The notes: a model not told the origin generated them from the sequence alone. Positions 16,670 to 25,612 are shown, counted from the first letter of the stretch. The stretch is DNA of 42,235 nt from Deltaproteobacteria bacterium CG_4_9_14_3_um_filter_63_12 (GCA_002789955.1 PFUG01000402.1:1-42235), one strand, 5' to 3'. Program-made: numbers and translations.

Positions 16670-17379
16670 CAGAATGTCACGAACTCTGCGCGACGGTTCT
16701 TGGCATGATCACCCTCACCCGCACCAAAGGACGCAGGCTTCTCCTCACCGTAGGGGATGATGGTCATGCGACTGGCGTCGACGCCGAGCGTCTGCAGGTA
16801 GCGCTTGACGACCTGGGCGCGCTTTTGGCTCAACGCGAGATTGTATTCTGTCGAGCCGCGGTCATCGGTGTGGCCTTCGATGCGGATGCGCAACGCCTGG
16901 TTGTCCAGGAGCCAAGCCGCGTTGTGGCTGAGGTCGGTCTGCGAGGAGTCGGAGAGCGCGAACTCGTTGAAGGGGAAGTAGATGGTCGCCAACGAGAAGA
17001 CGTCGGTTCGGTCGACGCCGGGACTGCCGTCCTTGTCTCCGAGTCGGTCGTCGATTTGGTTCATCGCCGACTTGCGACGCTCGCACTCCTCGCGGTCCAG
17101 CTCTGCGTCTTTCCTCGCCTGCTCGGCTAGGCGCGAGGCGGCCTCGGCTTTGCGCTTGGCCTCGTCGTAGTCGCCGTCGGCCGAGGCTTGTTTCGCCTCG
17201 TCGAGCATCTTCTTGGCCGAGCGGAAGGTCTCTTGGGCGCAGTCCTCGGCCCAGGCTGCGTTAAGCAACGCATCCTCGGCCGCATCCATCGCCTCGGTTG
17301 GTGGCCCCCCGCACGCGCCCATGAGCGCGGCAAGCGCCATCGTGACGAACAAGGAGAAGAACCGTGCACTCTTTTTCAT
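16669..17379 (-). CDS. pal: Peptidoglycan-associated lipoprotein Pal
   Basis: The 236-residue lipoprotein starts MKKSARFFSLF and has a likely lipidation Cys23 in LMGACGG. A long acidic/basic coiled coil (about residues 30-115, e.g. AKRKAEAASRLAEQARKD) precedes a C-terminal OmpA-like domain with IYFPFNEFALSD, RIRIEGHTDDRGS and SQKRAQVVKRYL, the peptidoglycan (meso-DAP) binding region. Pal tethers the outer membrane to peptidoglycan. The coiled coil makes it about 65 residues longer than E. coli Pal. An ATG five codons upstream (17394) is an alternative start. It lies between two tolB genes, 11-26 bp after one and overlapping the other by a single base. Confidence 0.9.
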   Translation of the reverse strand: MKKSARFFSLFVTMALAALMGACGGPPTEAMDAAEDALLNAAWAEDCAQETFRSAKKMLDEAKQASADGDYDEAKRKAEAASRLAEQARKDAELDREECERRKSAMNQIDDRLGDKDGSPGVDRTDVFSLATIYFPFNEFALSDSSQTDLSHNAAWLLDNQALRIRIEGHTDDRGSTEYNLALSQKRAQVVKRYLQTLGVDASRMTIIPYGEEKPASFGAGEGDHAKNRRAEFVTF

Positions 17380-17405
17380 CTCGCCCAACTCCATGTGTGC
17401 GCCTG

Positions 17406-18752
17406 TTAGTGACTCCAGGCGGGCGTTTCAAAACCGCCACCATCCGTGACAGCGGTTTGGAAGCGGCCGTCAGAAGTCATGATGAACAACTTGGAACCTC
17501 CATCTCGCGTCGAGGTGAAGGCCAGATAACCACCCCCTGGGCTCCAGGTGGGTTCTTCGTTGTTTCCCTGATCCTGCGTCAACCGCTCCATGTACCCCGA
17601 ATTGGGGTCGACTACGAAAATGTCGAACACATTGTATTCGTCTCTGGCGGTGAACGCGATTTTGCCCCCTTTGCCCCAAGAGGGAGAGGTGTTGTAGGTG
17701 CCGACGTTCGTCACGAGAGTGGCTCCCGAGCCGTCGGCATTCATCACGTAGATCTGCGCACTGCCGCCACGGTTCGAGACAAATGCGAGCTTCGAGCAGT
17801 CGCCCGACCATGACGGGGAGGTGTCGATGTAGGCGTTGTCAGTCAATCGCTGCAGGCCGCTGCCGTCCGAGCCGATGGTGTAGATCTCGGGGTTTTCGTC
17901 CTTGGTCAACGTCAGCGCGATGCGTCCAGATTTTGCGCAGTAGTCCGCGCCACTGTTGAGGCCTGAATGGCCCGATAGGCTGCTCGTGCTGCTTCCAGAG
18001 GAGAGCACGAGGTCGGGATTTCCGGAGTCGTAGCTCGTGAACAGCACTCCACCTCCCGGACCCCAGGCCGGCAGCAAGTTGATGCCGGAACCGCTGGAGA
18101 CTTTCGTGAGCCCAGCCCCATCGGTTCCGATTTGGTAGACATGGCTGCTGCCCTTGCCCTTTCGAACCACCAACAGAGTCTGTCCGAAGATCCCCTCTTG
18201 CCCCGTGTAGTACTGGACGACCGCGTTCGCAAAAGCGTGGGTCGCCATGCGGAATTTGTCCGCGGTCGCGGCTGGCTTCTCGTAGGTGATGGAGATCTCC
18301 TTGGCCTTGGTCGTGTCGTAGAGCCGGAAATCGATTTCCAATGACGAGCCGTTGAGCGAGTACTCGGCCTTGACGAGGGCTTCGGCCCCAGAGCTGAACC
18401 ACTTGGCGTAGTCGGTGCTCACCAACGTTTCGCCGTCGAGCCCTGGGAGAACCGCGGTCGGGTCAATGACATCGAAGACCCCGCTGATTTCGAAGTCTCG
18501 CCTCAAGATGACGGCAATGTCCTTGCCGATCTGAGCGTCCACACTGCCCTTCCCAACGGCGTCCGAGACGGCGATCGGGACTCTGTCCTGAGCATTCACC
18601 ACGACGTTGACACCCTCTTCTTCGTCGAGCCCTTGGGCGACGACGGAGCCTGCGGACAGCAGCATCAGCAGCAGCATCACACCTGCGATTAACCACAACT
18701 CGCGCGCGGCTCGGCCTCGAGCTGTCTCGAAGCGAGCCAACTGCGTGTTCAC
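17406..18752 (-). CDS. tolB: Tol-Pal system protein TolB (first copy)
   Basis: With a GTG start at 18752, preceded by AAGGGATCGC, the protein has 448 residues and a normal signal peptide ending in VVAQG. The frame stays open to an ATG at 18806 and another at 18944, the latter just 6 bp after the tolA-like stop and also with a usable ribosome-binding site; those starts would give an unusual cytoplasmic extension of 18-64 residues. The N-domain has GKDIAVILRRDFEISGVFDV. The propeller repeats include NPEIYTIGSDGSGLQRLTD and TSPSWSGDCSKLAFVSNR. It is expected to bind Pal and TolA in the periplasm. It differs from the second tolB mainly in loop sequences. Confidence 0.88.
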   Translation of the reverse strand: MNTQLARFETARGRAARELWLIAGVMLLLMLLSAGSVVAQGLDEEEGVNVVVNAQDRVPIAVSDAVGKGSVDAQIGKDIAVILRRDFEISGVFDVIDPTAVLPGLDGETLVSTDYAKWFSSGAEALVKAEYSLNGSSLEIDFRLYDTTKAKEISITYEKPAATADKFRMATHAFANAVVQYYTGQEGIFGQTLLVVRKGKGSSHVYQIGTDGAGLTKVSSGSGINLLPAWGPGGGVLFTSYDSGNPDLVLSSGSSTSSLSGHSGLNSGADYCAKSGRIALTLTKDENPEIYTIGSDGSGLQRLTDNAYIDTSPSWSGDCSKLAFVSNRGGSAQIYVMNADGSGATLVTNVGTYNTSPSWGKGGKIAFTARDEYNVFDIFVVDPNSGYMERLTQDQGNNEEPTWSPGGGYLAFTSTRDGGSKLFIMTSDGRFQTAVTDGGGFETPAWSH

Positions 18753-18950
18753 GCGCGATCCCTTCGAGGCTTGGCTCAGTAGACTCTCATCGATCTTCCT
18801 GATCATTCCGAATACCGCCTTTGTGAAGTCCGCTCCCTCCTCAATCTCCCGGAGGTAGCGATTATTTCCTCGCAAATGCGCGTGACTCTCCGGATGCAGT
18901 GTTTCTTCGAGTTGGACTCGAGCGTCCACTGTCCGATAGCACATACGCGC

Positions 18951-19925
18951 TCACCGAATTTGGCTGCCATCGACCCGGATAGGGATCCGCTTTGCTGTCC
19001 AGTCTTCTGGAGGAGGAGGAAAGCTCAGGTCCCCACCAATCATGAAGCGCTTGATGGTGCGCTCGATCATGTTGTCGAACGTCGTGTTGCCGCTCTTTCT
19101 GGTGAAATCCCAGGCCCAGACCGAGCCATTGCCGCCAACCTTGATCCACAGCTTGGCGTCAAGCCCAGACAACGTGGATTTCGGGATGGTCGAAGGGGCG
19201 TTCATGTTGTTGTCGAGCTTCGCCTTGATCTTCTGCAAGTAAGGGTCGCCTTTTCCCGTCGCGCTCGTCGAGGTTTTCGACCCGTCGGGATCGCCGACCG
19301 ACTCCCGGTCGTTTGCTGGCCGGGCGTCGTCGAAGTTGGACGAGACGTCGAGCAGCTTGTGGAGGTCGGGCTCCCTCTTCTTGTCTTTCTTGTCCTTGGG
19401 ACGCGCCGTGTCCGGGACTGAGAGGTCAGGATTGACGGCGTTCTTCTCGGCCGGCTCGGGGTTGTTGACGATCTGCGGCAGCGTCTTTTGTTTGGGCAAG
19501 GTCCCCAACATTGGGGCCTCGACAATGCCAATGTCCTCGAAGATCGGCGGCAGCTCACCAGAGCTGCAGGAACAGCTCTCCCGCTGCGCCATCAAGAGGG
19601 CATCGTCGTCGGGCCGCAGAATCAGTGCCGAATAGCCGCGAGCCAGCAGCGGCGGAACATTGACGCCGCGGTATTGAACCCCACACACCTTCTCCTCGGC
19701 GTCTTGCCAGTCCGTCCCCTCGACCTCGAGCTGATGCAGGCGCCCACCCTCGAAATAGCGGCATTGGAAGAGCTCCGCCACGTCCGACTGCACTTGGGCA
19801 GCGATGGCGTCGCTCTTGAAATGCGTCGCCACGATGATCCCCACACCAAGACCCCCGTTGAGGACGAGGGCGAAGAGGACCCCGAAGAGGGTAAGTCCAG
19901 TAGTGGAGCCGTGCACTTGCTGCAT
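18951..19925 (-). CDS. tolA: TolA/TonB-like periplasm-spanning protein
   Basis: The 324-residue protein has one N-terminal membrane segment (GLTLFGVLFALVLNGGLGVG), a periplasmic region with Cys residues (FQCRYF, KVCGV, ESCSCSSG), a Lys/Asp/Pro-rich linker, and a C-terminal TolA/TonB-type domain (DPYLQKIKAKLDNN, then LWIKVGGNGSVWAWDFTRKSG). TolA carries energy from TolQR to TolB and Pal. The long Ala/Lys helix of enterobacterial TolA is missing, and the cysteines suggest disulfides. The start at 19925, seven bases after the tolR stop, places the membrane segment correctly; the frame is open to 19997. The identity rests on context plus the C-terminal pattern. Confidence 0.75.
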   Translation of the reverse strand: MQQVHGSTTGLTLFGVLFALVLNGGLGVGIIVATHFKSDAIAAQVQSDVAELFQCRYFEGGRLHQLEVEGTDWQDAEEKVCGVQYRGVNVPPLLARGYSALILRPDDDALLMAQRESCSCSSGELPPIFEDIGIVEAPMLGTLPKQKTLPQIVNNPEPAEKNAVNPDLSVPDTARPKDKKDKKREPDLHKLLDVSSNFDDARPANDRESVGDPDGSKTSTSATGKGDPYLQKIKAKLDNNMNAPSTIPKSTLSGLDAKLWIKVGGNGSVWAWDFTRKSGNTTFDNMIERTIKRFMIGGDLSFPPPPEDWTAKRIPIRVDGSQIR

Positions 19926-19932
19926 CGTCAGT

Positions 19933-20496
19933 TCACCTTGTGTCGCTCTCAAGCACGTTTTCGAAGCTGGGATTAGTGACAATGTCGACCGACTCAACTC
20001 CTATTCCACGGACGGTCTCGAGGACTCCGCTGACGAAACCATAAGGCGTATCGGCGTCAGCCTCCAAGTAAAGACCCTTCTTCAAGAGGCGGTGATTGCG
20101 GTCGAGCGCTGCGAAGACCAGAGCGAAACACCCTTGCCAAGCGGCACTGTCCGTTGCCTTGAGTTGATTGGAGCAGTCGGCGATGGGGTCCTCGCCTCCC
20201 GCACCGGTCACCCCCTTCACAACGAAGACCCGCAAATTTCGGTCGACGACGACCACTAATTTGTCTGTCTCGGGATCGGCGACCAAGGGATTCTCTGGAG
20301 TTACCGGCAGGTTGAGCTCGACGAGCGACTCTGTCTTGTCTTTGATGGACTCCTGCTTCTGTTTCTCGGTCTTTTCCTGCTCCACCGCCACCGTGGTCAC
20401 CATGAAGATGATCAGCAACACCAACATGACGTCTACAAGAGGCGTGACGTTGATTTCGGCCATCGAGCCGCCGGTTCGGGATGAGGAGAAGGCCAT
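19933..20496 (-). CDS. tolR: ExbD/TolR family protein
   Basis: The 187-residue protein starts with AEINVTPLVDVMLVLLIIFMV, the ExbD/TolR transmembrane helix with its essential proton-carrying Asp (Asp22). The periplasmic domain follows (VELNLPVTPENP, KLVVVVDRNLRVFV) and ends near GIGVESVDIVT. An insertion with two Cys (ADCSNQLK and WQGCFALV) makes it longer than the usual 140 residues. TolR works with TolQ as the proton-driven motor. It is followed 7 bp later by the tolA-like gene, while 198 bp of mostly repeat DNA separates it from tolQ. Confidence 0.88.
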   Translation of the reverse strand: MAFSSSRTGGSMAEINVTPLVDVMLVLLIIFMVTTVAVEQEKTEKQKQESIKDKTESLVELNLPVTPENPLVADPETDKLVVVVDRNLRVFVVKGVTGAGGEDPIADCSNQLKATDSAAWQGCFALVFAALDRNHRLLKKGLYLEADADTPYGFVSGVLETVRGIGVESVDIVTNPSFENVLESDTR

Positions 20497-20528
20497 ACAG
20501 ACTGCCTTGTCGTGGCCGAAGCTCCTGC

Positions 20529-20684
20529 GAGCCTCGAAGTCGAGGCGCTGAGCCTCGAAGTCGCGGCGCTGAGCCTCGAAGTCGAGGCGCTGAGCCTCGA
20601 AGTCGCGGCGTTGAGCTTCGAAGTCGCGGCGCTGAGCCTCGAAGTCGAGGCGCTGAGCCTCGAAGTCGAGGCGCTGAGCCTCGA
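20529..20684. repeat. Minisatellite of 21-bp hairpin units between tolQ and tolR
   Basis: Seven full tandem copies and one partial copy of GAGCCTCGAAGTCGAGGCG plus CT occupy most of the tolQ-tolR gap, starting 10 bp past the tolQ stop. Each unit contains the 7-bp inverted repeat GCCTCGA and TCGAGGC; units 2, 4 and 5 carry one substitution (GTCGCGGC) that makes a single stem mismatch. Because 21 is a multiple of three, all six frames stay open, which creates spurious long ORFs over the array. In mRNA it would fold as a row of short hairpins and could alter the tolQ/tolR expression ratio. Confidence 0.9.
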
Positions 20685-20694
20685 CAGGGGCCGA

Positions 20695-21426
20695 TCACTT
20701 GAAGAAATGTCGCTTGACGATGTTTAGAAAGTCGTTGGAGAAGTTGTCCATCTCCGCAGAAAGGACCTTGATCTTCTGAGTGAAGTAGTTGAACGCCATG
20801 ACCGATGGGATGGCCGCGAGGAGGCCGATGGCGGTCGCGATCAGCGCCTCGGCAATCGGCCCAGCGACCGCCTGGATCCCCATGTCAGCGGTGTTCTCAC
20901 CGCCCAACGCGACAAACGCGTTCATGATGCCCCAGACCGTCCCAAACAGCCCAATAAAGGGCGCGGTCGCACCCGTCGTCGCCAAGAAGGGAACCATACT
21001 CTCGAGCTGAGTGACCTCCGACACTGTCGACCGCCTGAGCGCCCGTTCGATGTTCTCGATGCCGGTGAGCTGACCGCTCATTGTGTTGCCGTCTTCGTCC
21101 TTTGACTGGCTCTTGAGTTTGCTCAACTCGACGTAGCCCGCCTTGAAAACCTGGCTGATGGGGCTGCGATTGAGGTCCTCGGCCTTCTTGTAGATGTTGT
21201 CGAGTCGCTTCGACCGCCAGAATGTGTCTAGGAAATTGTCGGATTCCCGTCGCGCCTGGCTTAGATAGAGGACCTTGAATCCGATGATGTACCAGCTTAC
21301 CAGCGACATGATCACGAGGACGCCCAAGACGGCCAGGACGACCCACGAGGCGCCGGTCATCAACTCGACGATGTCGAGCTGCTTGGCTTCCCCAGCGAAT
21401 ACCAGCAGGTCGCTCAAATGACCCAT
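20695..21426 (-). CDS. tolQ: MotA/TolQ/ExbB proton channel family protein
   Basis: The 243-residue inner-membrane protein has a first membrane helix (SWVVLAVLGVLVIMSLVSWYIIG), a cytoplasmic region, and two further helices that carry the family signatures ATTGATAPFIGLFGTVWGIM and GPIAEALIATAIGLLAAIPS. TolQ forms the pentameric proton channel around the TolR dimer. I choose the ATG at 21426, which has a strong ribosome-binding site (GGAGGGTTCGAC); the frame stays open to 21558 but the extension looks non-coding. Genome position and the tolB/pal neighbours support TolQ over ExbB or MotA. Confidence 0.9.
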   Translation of the reverse strand: MGHLSDLLVFAGEAKQLDIVELMTGASWVVLAVLGVLVIMSLVSWYIIGFKVLYLSQARRESDNFLDTFWRSKRLDNIYKKAEDLNRSPISQVFKAGYVELSKLKSQSKDEDGNTMSGQLTGIENIERALRRSTVSEVTQLESMVPFLATTGATAPFIGLFGTVWGIMNAFVALGGENTADMGIQAVAGPIAEALIATAIGLLAAIPSVMAFNYFTQKIKVLSAEMDNFSNDFLNIVKRHFFK

Positions 21427-21551
21427 GTCGAACCCTCCAACCGTGGATGTTTTCGCGAACCGCCCTGTCGCCGAATTGCCGAGACCAATTAGGAGCCCAG
21501 GCTTTCGAACCGAATGGGCTCGCCGCCGGGCGCCGAGTCCCTCGACAAGCA

Positions 21552-21606
21552 TCGCCACCGACGGCTCAACAGGATGTTCCCTAACGAAGTCGCCACCGAT
21601 GGCTCA
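21552..21606. repeat. Direct repeat upstream of tolQ
   Basis: Two 17-bp copies of TCGCCACCGAYGGCTCA (one mismatch) lie 38 bp apart (start to start) in the 253-bp gap before tolQ, at 21552-21568 and 21590-21606. This spacing is near 3.6 helical turns. It may mark a regulatory site for tolQ; no promoter is clear. Confidence 0.4.
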
Positions 21607-21679
21607 GTCGGTCGTGCTACCACGCACCGCGGGTTTCCGTCAATGTGACCTATCGACCCTGTGCGTCGGGACCATAGCA

Positions 21680-24600
21680 CTAAGACGGCTCATCGCTTGC
21701 CTCAGAGCCCTCCACCGTCGAGCGCAGCGGGACCTCCATCACGAAGTTGGTCAGGCCATCCGCGGCGTTGATGTGCAACGCTCCGCTCAAGCTGAAGAGC
21801 GCGCTTTCGACCACACGCAGCAACAACGAGCCGAGGAAGCCCTTCGGCTCCCATTTCGACTTGCTAGCGCCGACGAGCGTGAGAGAGCCATTGGTCGGGG
21901 AGTGTCCTTGCTCATCTGCCGACTCGAAGATGGTCATGGCGTCGAGCACTTGACCGTCGTGGGCGAGCCGTATGCTCAACGTCTTGTCGCTGGTGCGGCC
22001 ATTGAGCCGAAGCAATCCATGCTGCGTGCCCTCGAAAGCCATGTCGATGATGCTTCCCCCAAGCTCTTCGACGATCGACGCCAGCATCGATTGAATCAGC
22101 GGAGGCAAGGCGACAGGATCCAGCTCGGGGAAATGGCCTGTCTGAACCTGAATGACCGAGTCCGCAAAAGAGGCTCGATAAGCCAGACGCTTGGCGATCG
22201 ACAGCATTCGGCCTTCGAGGGAGCCGCCCCCGATACGAGTCGAGATCGCGGAAACGGTGGCGCACAGCTCCGTGAGCGTCTCTTTGTCGACCTTCGAGGT
22301 GAACGTCAGGGGGCCCATTTCGAAGAGTGATTCCAGGTGTTGGACCTGTGCGGAGAGGCTCTCGATGCGCTCCATCGTGGTCGTGATCTCGCTCGCGTCG
22401 TAGCGCAGCGCGAGGATTGGGGAGGTCTTGGGGGTGAGCTCCTCGGCTTGGGTTCTGCGGTCACCGAAGATGGAGAGGAAGGTGCGAGTCCAGTAAAGGA
22501 GCAGCCGCAGCCGTTCCAGAGAGCGCTGCCCTGAGCGCTCGCCGGCTGCTTGCACCATGATGTCTCGCAGCTCACAGACGAGCGCCAGGTACGGCGCGCA
22601 GAGGCTTTTTCTCGAGGCCTCGACCATCGACTCGAGTCGCTCGGCCGTGAGCCCGACCCACGGCCCCATCGAACGTTCGGGACCCAGCGGCTTCTCGATG
22701 AAGCCGTCGTCGAGCAGCTCGGTGACCTCGACGGACCACCGCTTCATGAGCTCGAGGAAGCGCTCAGCGCCTTCGTTGTAGGGGAGCGTGCGGGGCTCGG
22801 GCAGCGCTGACACGAGCTCGTCGACAAGGACCTCGAATTGGCGGCGCAGCGCCTCGATGCCATTGAGCGCGTGGTGAGTCGATGAGAAGAGCGAGCGGTG
22901 ATGGGAGACTTGTGCGTTGAGCTCCGCACGCCCCCAGTACCAGGTGAGCTGATGCAGCTCATCGAGCAGGACGAGATAGGTCTCAGCAGCTGGCCGGTCG
23001 AAGAGCTGACCGTCCGCGCGCTCGCGCCACAAGGTCTCGAGGGCCTTGAGCAGCCGAGCGGCCGCTGAACGCAGCGCCGTCTCGAAGGACCAGCTGGAGC
23101 TGCCGTGCCCCTTCTTCCACAGGGCAAAGAACGCGTCGATGGATTCGACGCCGCTGCTCGACTCGTCCAAGTTGTCGATGTTCTCGACGACATCGTTCAG
23201 GACGATTTCGATGGCCTCATTCGTGTCCCTGAGCGCTTTCACCAGCAGTTCTTGGTCGAAGCTGTTCTTACTGAGCGAGATCCCTGCGAGCTCGGCGATC
23301 ACCTCACAGCTCAAGGCGACGGAGTGCACGCTTCGGCTGCGAGCCAACTCGGCCAGCTCATGGGACTCTTTTCGCTCCGCCGCGACCACGGACGGGTCGT
23401 CCGAGCGCGCAGCGAACGCCACCTTCTTGGTCAACGCGTCGAGCCTCGCCACCATCTTCAAGACGACGGTGCTGACCTCCTCACTGCTGTGGCGCGGAGT
23501 GCGAATCGAGTTGCGGCGCCCTTCGATGAGATCGGCGACAACCGATTGAGCCAGGGCCTTGAGGTGAGTCTCCTGAGCGCCGTCGATAGGGAGCGCACGG
23601 ATGCTGGCGGCCAAGTCCTCCAGGACGTGCGAGCAGGCGTGGGGCGCCTGATTCCAGTACTCTTGGAGAGTCACCAGGAGCCTATCGAGCAACCGAATCT
23701 TGTGCTTTGCGGCGAGATCTCTGAGCCGGGCGAGGCTCTCCTGCATCGGTGGTGTGTCCACCAGTCCGCCGAGCGGCGCAACGCCGAGCAACGCGTCCAG
23801 CTGCGGCGCGGCTTCTTCCCGGAACTTTGGCCAGCGACTGCGGAAATCTGAGGATTGGGGCGAAGGCGAGAGCCCCACGACTTTTCCGGTCCGTGCACGC
23901 TCACTAAACGACACGCGCTCGACGAGCGCTCGCAGCCTCTCGAGGATGGCGGTGCCCTTGAACTGAGGCAGGATCTCCGTGAACGAGCGCAGCACGTCGC
24001 TGAGCAGCTCTTTTACTTCGGGCGGAGGGTGCTCCAGTGCGCGCAGGCGCCCAAAAAGGCGGCTGAGTTGGGCGATGGGGGCGGAGATGTAGGAGAGCTC
24101 CAGATCCTCGGTCTCCCGAAGGATCTCCAGACAGGCGTTTTGGGAGCGCACATAGCCACGCCCTTTGCCATAGAGCATCGACGATTCAATGCCGTCGAGC
24201 ATTCGAGCAAACTGGTCGTCGAGGCCGCGAGCCAATTTGCGCCTCGCCCTCGAGGTGATCTTGAGACCATCGTCGTGGCCGTACGGGCCTAATGGCGCCC
24301 ACTCGCTCGGCTCACCGGGAGTGATCTCGAGCCGAGCATAGAACTCCACGAATATACCCTCGAAAGTGTCCCTTTCGATCCCTGGCACCTCGTAGACCAA
24401 GAACCCTAGGAGATAGAGCAGGCAGTCGAGTACCTCTCCACGGTTGCCGAGGAACGTCGGCAGCTCTTCTGTGTCCACCTCCCAAGGTGGGAATTCTAGC
24501 TGGAGGCGAGGGAGCCACTGGGCTCGACACAGGGGCAACAGCTCTTGGAGGTAGACCAACAGCGGCAGCTGGACATCCAACTCCACGAAATCGAGGAGGC

Positions 24601-25552
24601 GGGCCGTTCGGTTGAGCTGCTTGTATACGTCGAAAAGCTCTTCGTAGCGTTCGTGGATGAGGACTAGCTCCAACGATTCGAACATCCGCAGCACTATGCG
24701 ATTGAGGTGCTGGACGAACTCGCGGTAGGCCATCTCCGCGTCAGTGAGCGCAGTAGGGGGGATGATGTCGATGTCGAACTCGAGTTCGTCATCGGCCTCT
24801 TCGGGCTCTTCGACGAAAATGGCGAAGAGCCCGCTGTCCTCGAATTCCACCCCGGAGGTGGGAAGGAGCCCACTGCCGGTGCGCTCGATCTTGGGGCGTT
24901 TTCGTCCAGAGGGCGTGCGCTCGAATTGCGTCGGAAGGCCCGGAATTTCGGCCACCTTGATGGCCGTGCCGTCGGGCAGGACGTGCAGCCCCGACACCTC
25001 AGTCGCGCGGGCGATCTCCTTGTCCAGGACCTCCATCTCGTCGCTGGCCAGCCAACGCAGGTCGAGCGCGTCGAAGCCCTCGTACATCGACGCACCGCGG
25101 AGCGCCTGGTGTTGGCCAGAGCGAAGGCGTCTGAATTCATCGGACTGCGTCAAAAAGCTGAGGTCAAAGGCGTGCTCGATCTCGTTGCCAATTTCGTTGA
25201 ACGAGATTCGGTTCGAGATCTCCTCGTGAGGTTCTTCCCCGCCCTTTTCCTGCATCCTCTCGAGTTTCGCCTCGAGCTTTCGCAGAGACAGGAAGGCCTC
25301 TTCGACGGTTGTGGAGTCAGCCAACAGTTCGGCAAAGGTCGCCTGTAAGCCGTCCAACGACGCGCGAAATGTGTCGAGCGACCCGAGGTCGAGCCGAAGC
25401 CCATCGATGGTGTCACAGACCTCGTTTCTGAGCTCGGTGGAGCGATCCCCCTCACTCCACGACTTCAGCATCCCATTGAGGGCCTTTAGCCGCTGAAGGG
25501 CGAAGGCCACTTCCTCGTCGAGGAACTCTTTGTTTTGCCTAGCATCAGTCAT
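21680..25552 (-). CDS. Giant protein with degenerate CheA/histidine-kinase-like C-terminus
   Basis: The 1290-residue protein has no signal peptide or membrane segment. Most of it is helical, as in the Hpt-array N-termini of ChpA/PilL-type proteins. RSVHSVALSCEVIAELAG around His743 resembles an Hpt helix that has lost its Lys-Gly. Residues about 1140-1280 follow the order of an HATPase_c domain: QSMLASIVEELGG at the N-box position without Asn, LAHDGQVLD at the G1 position (Asp1199-Gly1200 kept), and GFLGSLLLRVVESALFSLSG, then FVMEVPLR, at the G2/C-terminal position without the GxGxG. I read it as a pseudokinase. It starts 125 bp after the PATAN gene and ends 253 bp before tolQ. The fold assignment is pattern-based. 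Confidence 0.5.
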   Translation of the reverse strand: MTDARQNKEFLDEEVAFALQRLKALNGMLKSWSEGDRSTELRNEVCDTIDGLRLDLGSLDTFRASLDGLQATFAELLADSTTVEEAFLSLRKLEAKLERMQEKGGEEPHEEISNRISFNEIGNEIEHAFDLSFLTQSDEFRRLRSGQHQALRGASMYEGFDALDLRWLASDEMEVLDKEIARATEVSGLHVLPDGTAIKVAEIPGLPTQFERTPSGRKRPKIERTGSGLLPTSGVEFEDSGLFAIFVEEPEEADDELEFDIDIIPPTALTDAEMAYREFVQHLNRIVLRMFESLELVLIHERYEELFDVYKQLNRTARLLDFVELDVQLPLLVYLQELLPLCRAQWLPRLQLEFPPWEVDTEELPTFLGNRGEVLDCLLYLLGFLVYEVPGIERDTFEGIFVEFYARLEITPGEPSEWAPLGPYGHDDGLKITSRARRKLARGLDDQFARMLDGIESSMLYGKGRGYVRSQNACLEILRETEDLELSYISAPIAQLSRLFGRLRALEHPPPEVKELLSDVLRSFTEILPQFKGTAILERLRALVERVSFSERARTGKVVGLSPSPQSSDFRSRWPKFREEAAPQLDALLGVAPLGGLVDTPPMQESLARLRDLAAKHKIRLLDRLLVTLQEYWNQAPHACSHVLEDLAASIRALPIDGAQETHLKALAQSVVADLIEGRRNSIRTPRHSSEEVSTVVLKMVARLDALTKKVAFAARSDDPSVVAAERKESHELAELARSRSVHSVALSCEVIAELAGISLSKNSFDQELLVKALRDTNEAIEIVLNDVVENIDNLDESSSGVESIDAFFALWKKGHGSSSWSFETALRSAAARLLKALETLWRERADGQLFDRPAAETYLVLLDELHQLTWYWGRAELNAQVSHHRSLFSSTHHALNGIEALRRQFEVLVDELVSALPEPRTLPYNEGAERFLELMKRWSVEVTELLDDGFIEKPLGPERSMGPWVGLTAERLESMVEASRKSLCAPYLALVCELRDIMVQAAGERSGQRSLERLRLLLYWTRTFLSIFGDRRTQAEELTPKTSPILALRYDASEITTTMERIESLSAQVQHLESLFEMGPLTFTSKVDKETLTELCATVSAISTRIGGGSLEGRMLSIAKRLAYRASFADSVIQVQTGHFPELDPVALPPLIQSMLASIVEELGGSIIDMAFEGTQHGLLRLNGRTSDKTLSIRLAHDGQVLDAMTIFESADEQGHSPTNGSLTLVGASKSKWEPKGFLGSLLLRVVESALFSLSGALHINAADGLTNFVMEVPLRSTVEGSEASDEPS

Positions 25553-25612
25553 GTCGTCGGCAGCTTACATCGATTGGCAGCCCAGCGCTCTTTGCGCAGG
25601 CGTGAAGAAGTT

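Noticed and set aside
20529..20684. CRISPR array
   Set aside because: The units are directly tandem with no spacers.
20057..20698. A long frame with a repeated LRGSAPR pattern
   Set aside because: It is an alternative frame of tolR plus the 21-bp repeat; the repeat length is a multiple of three, so every frame stays open.
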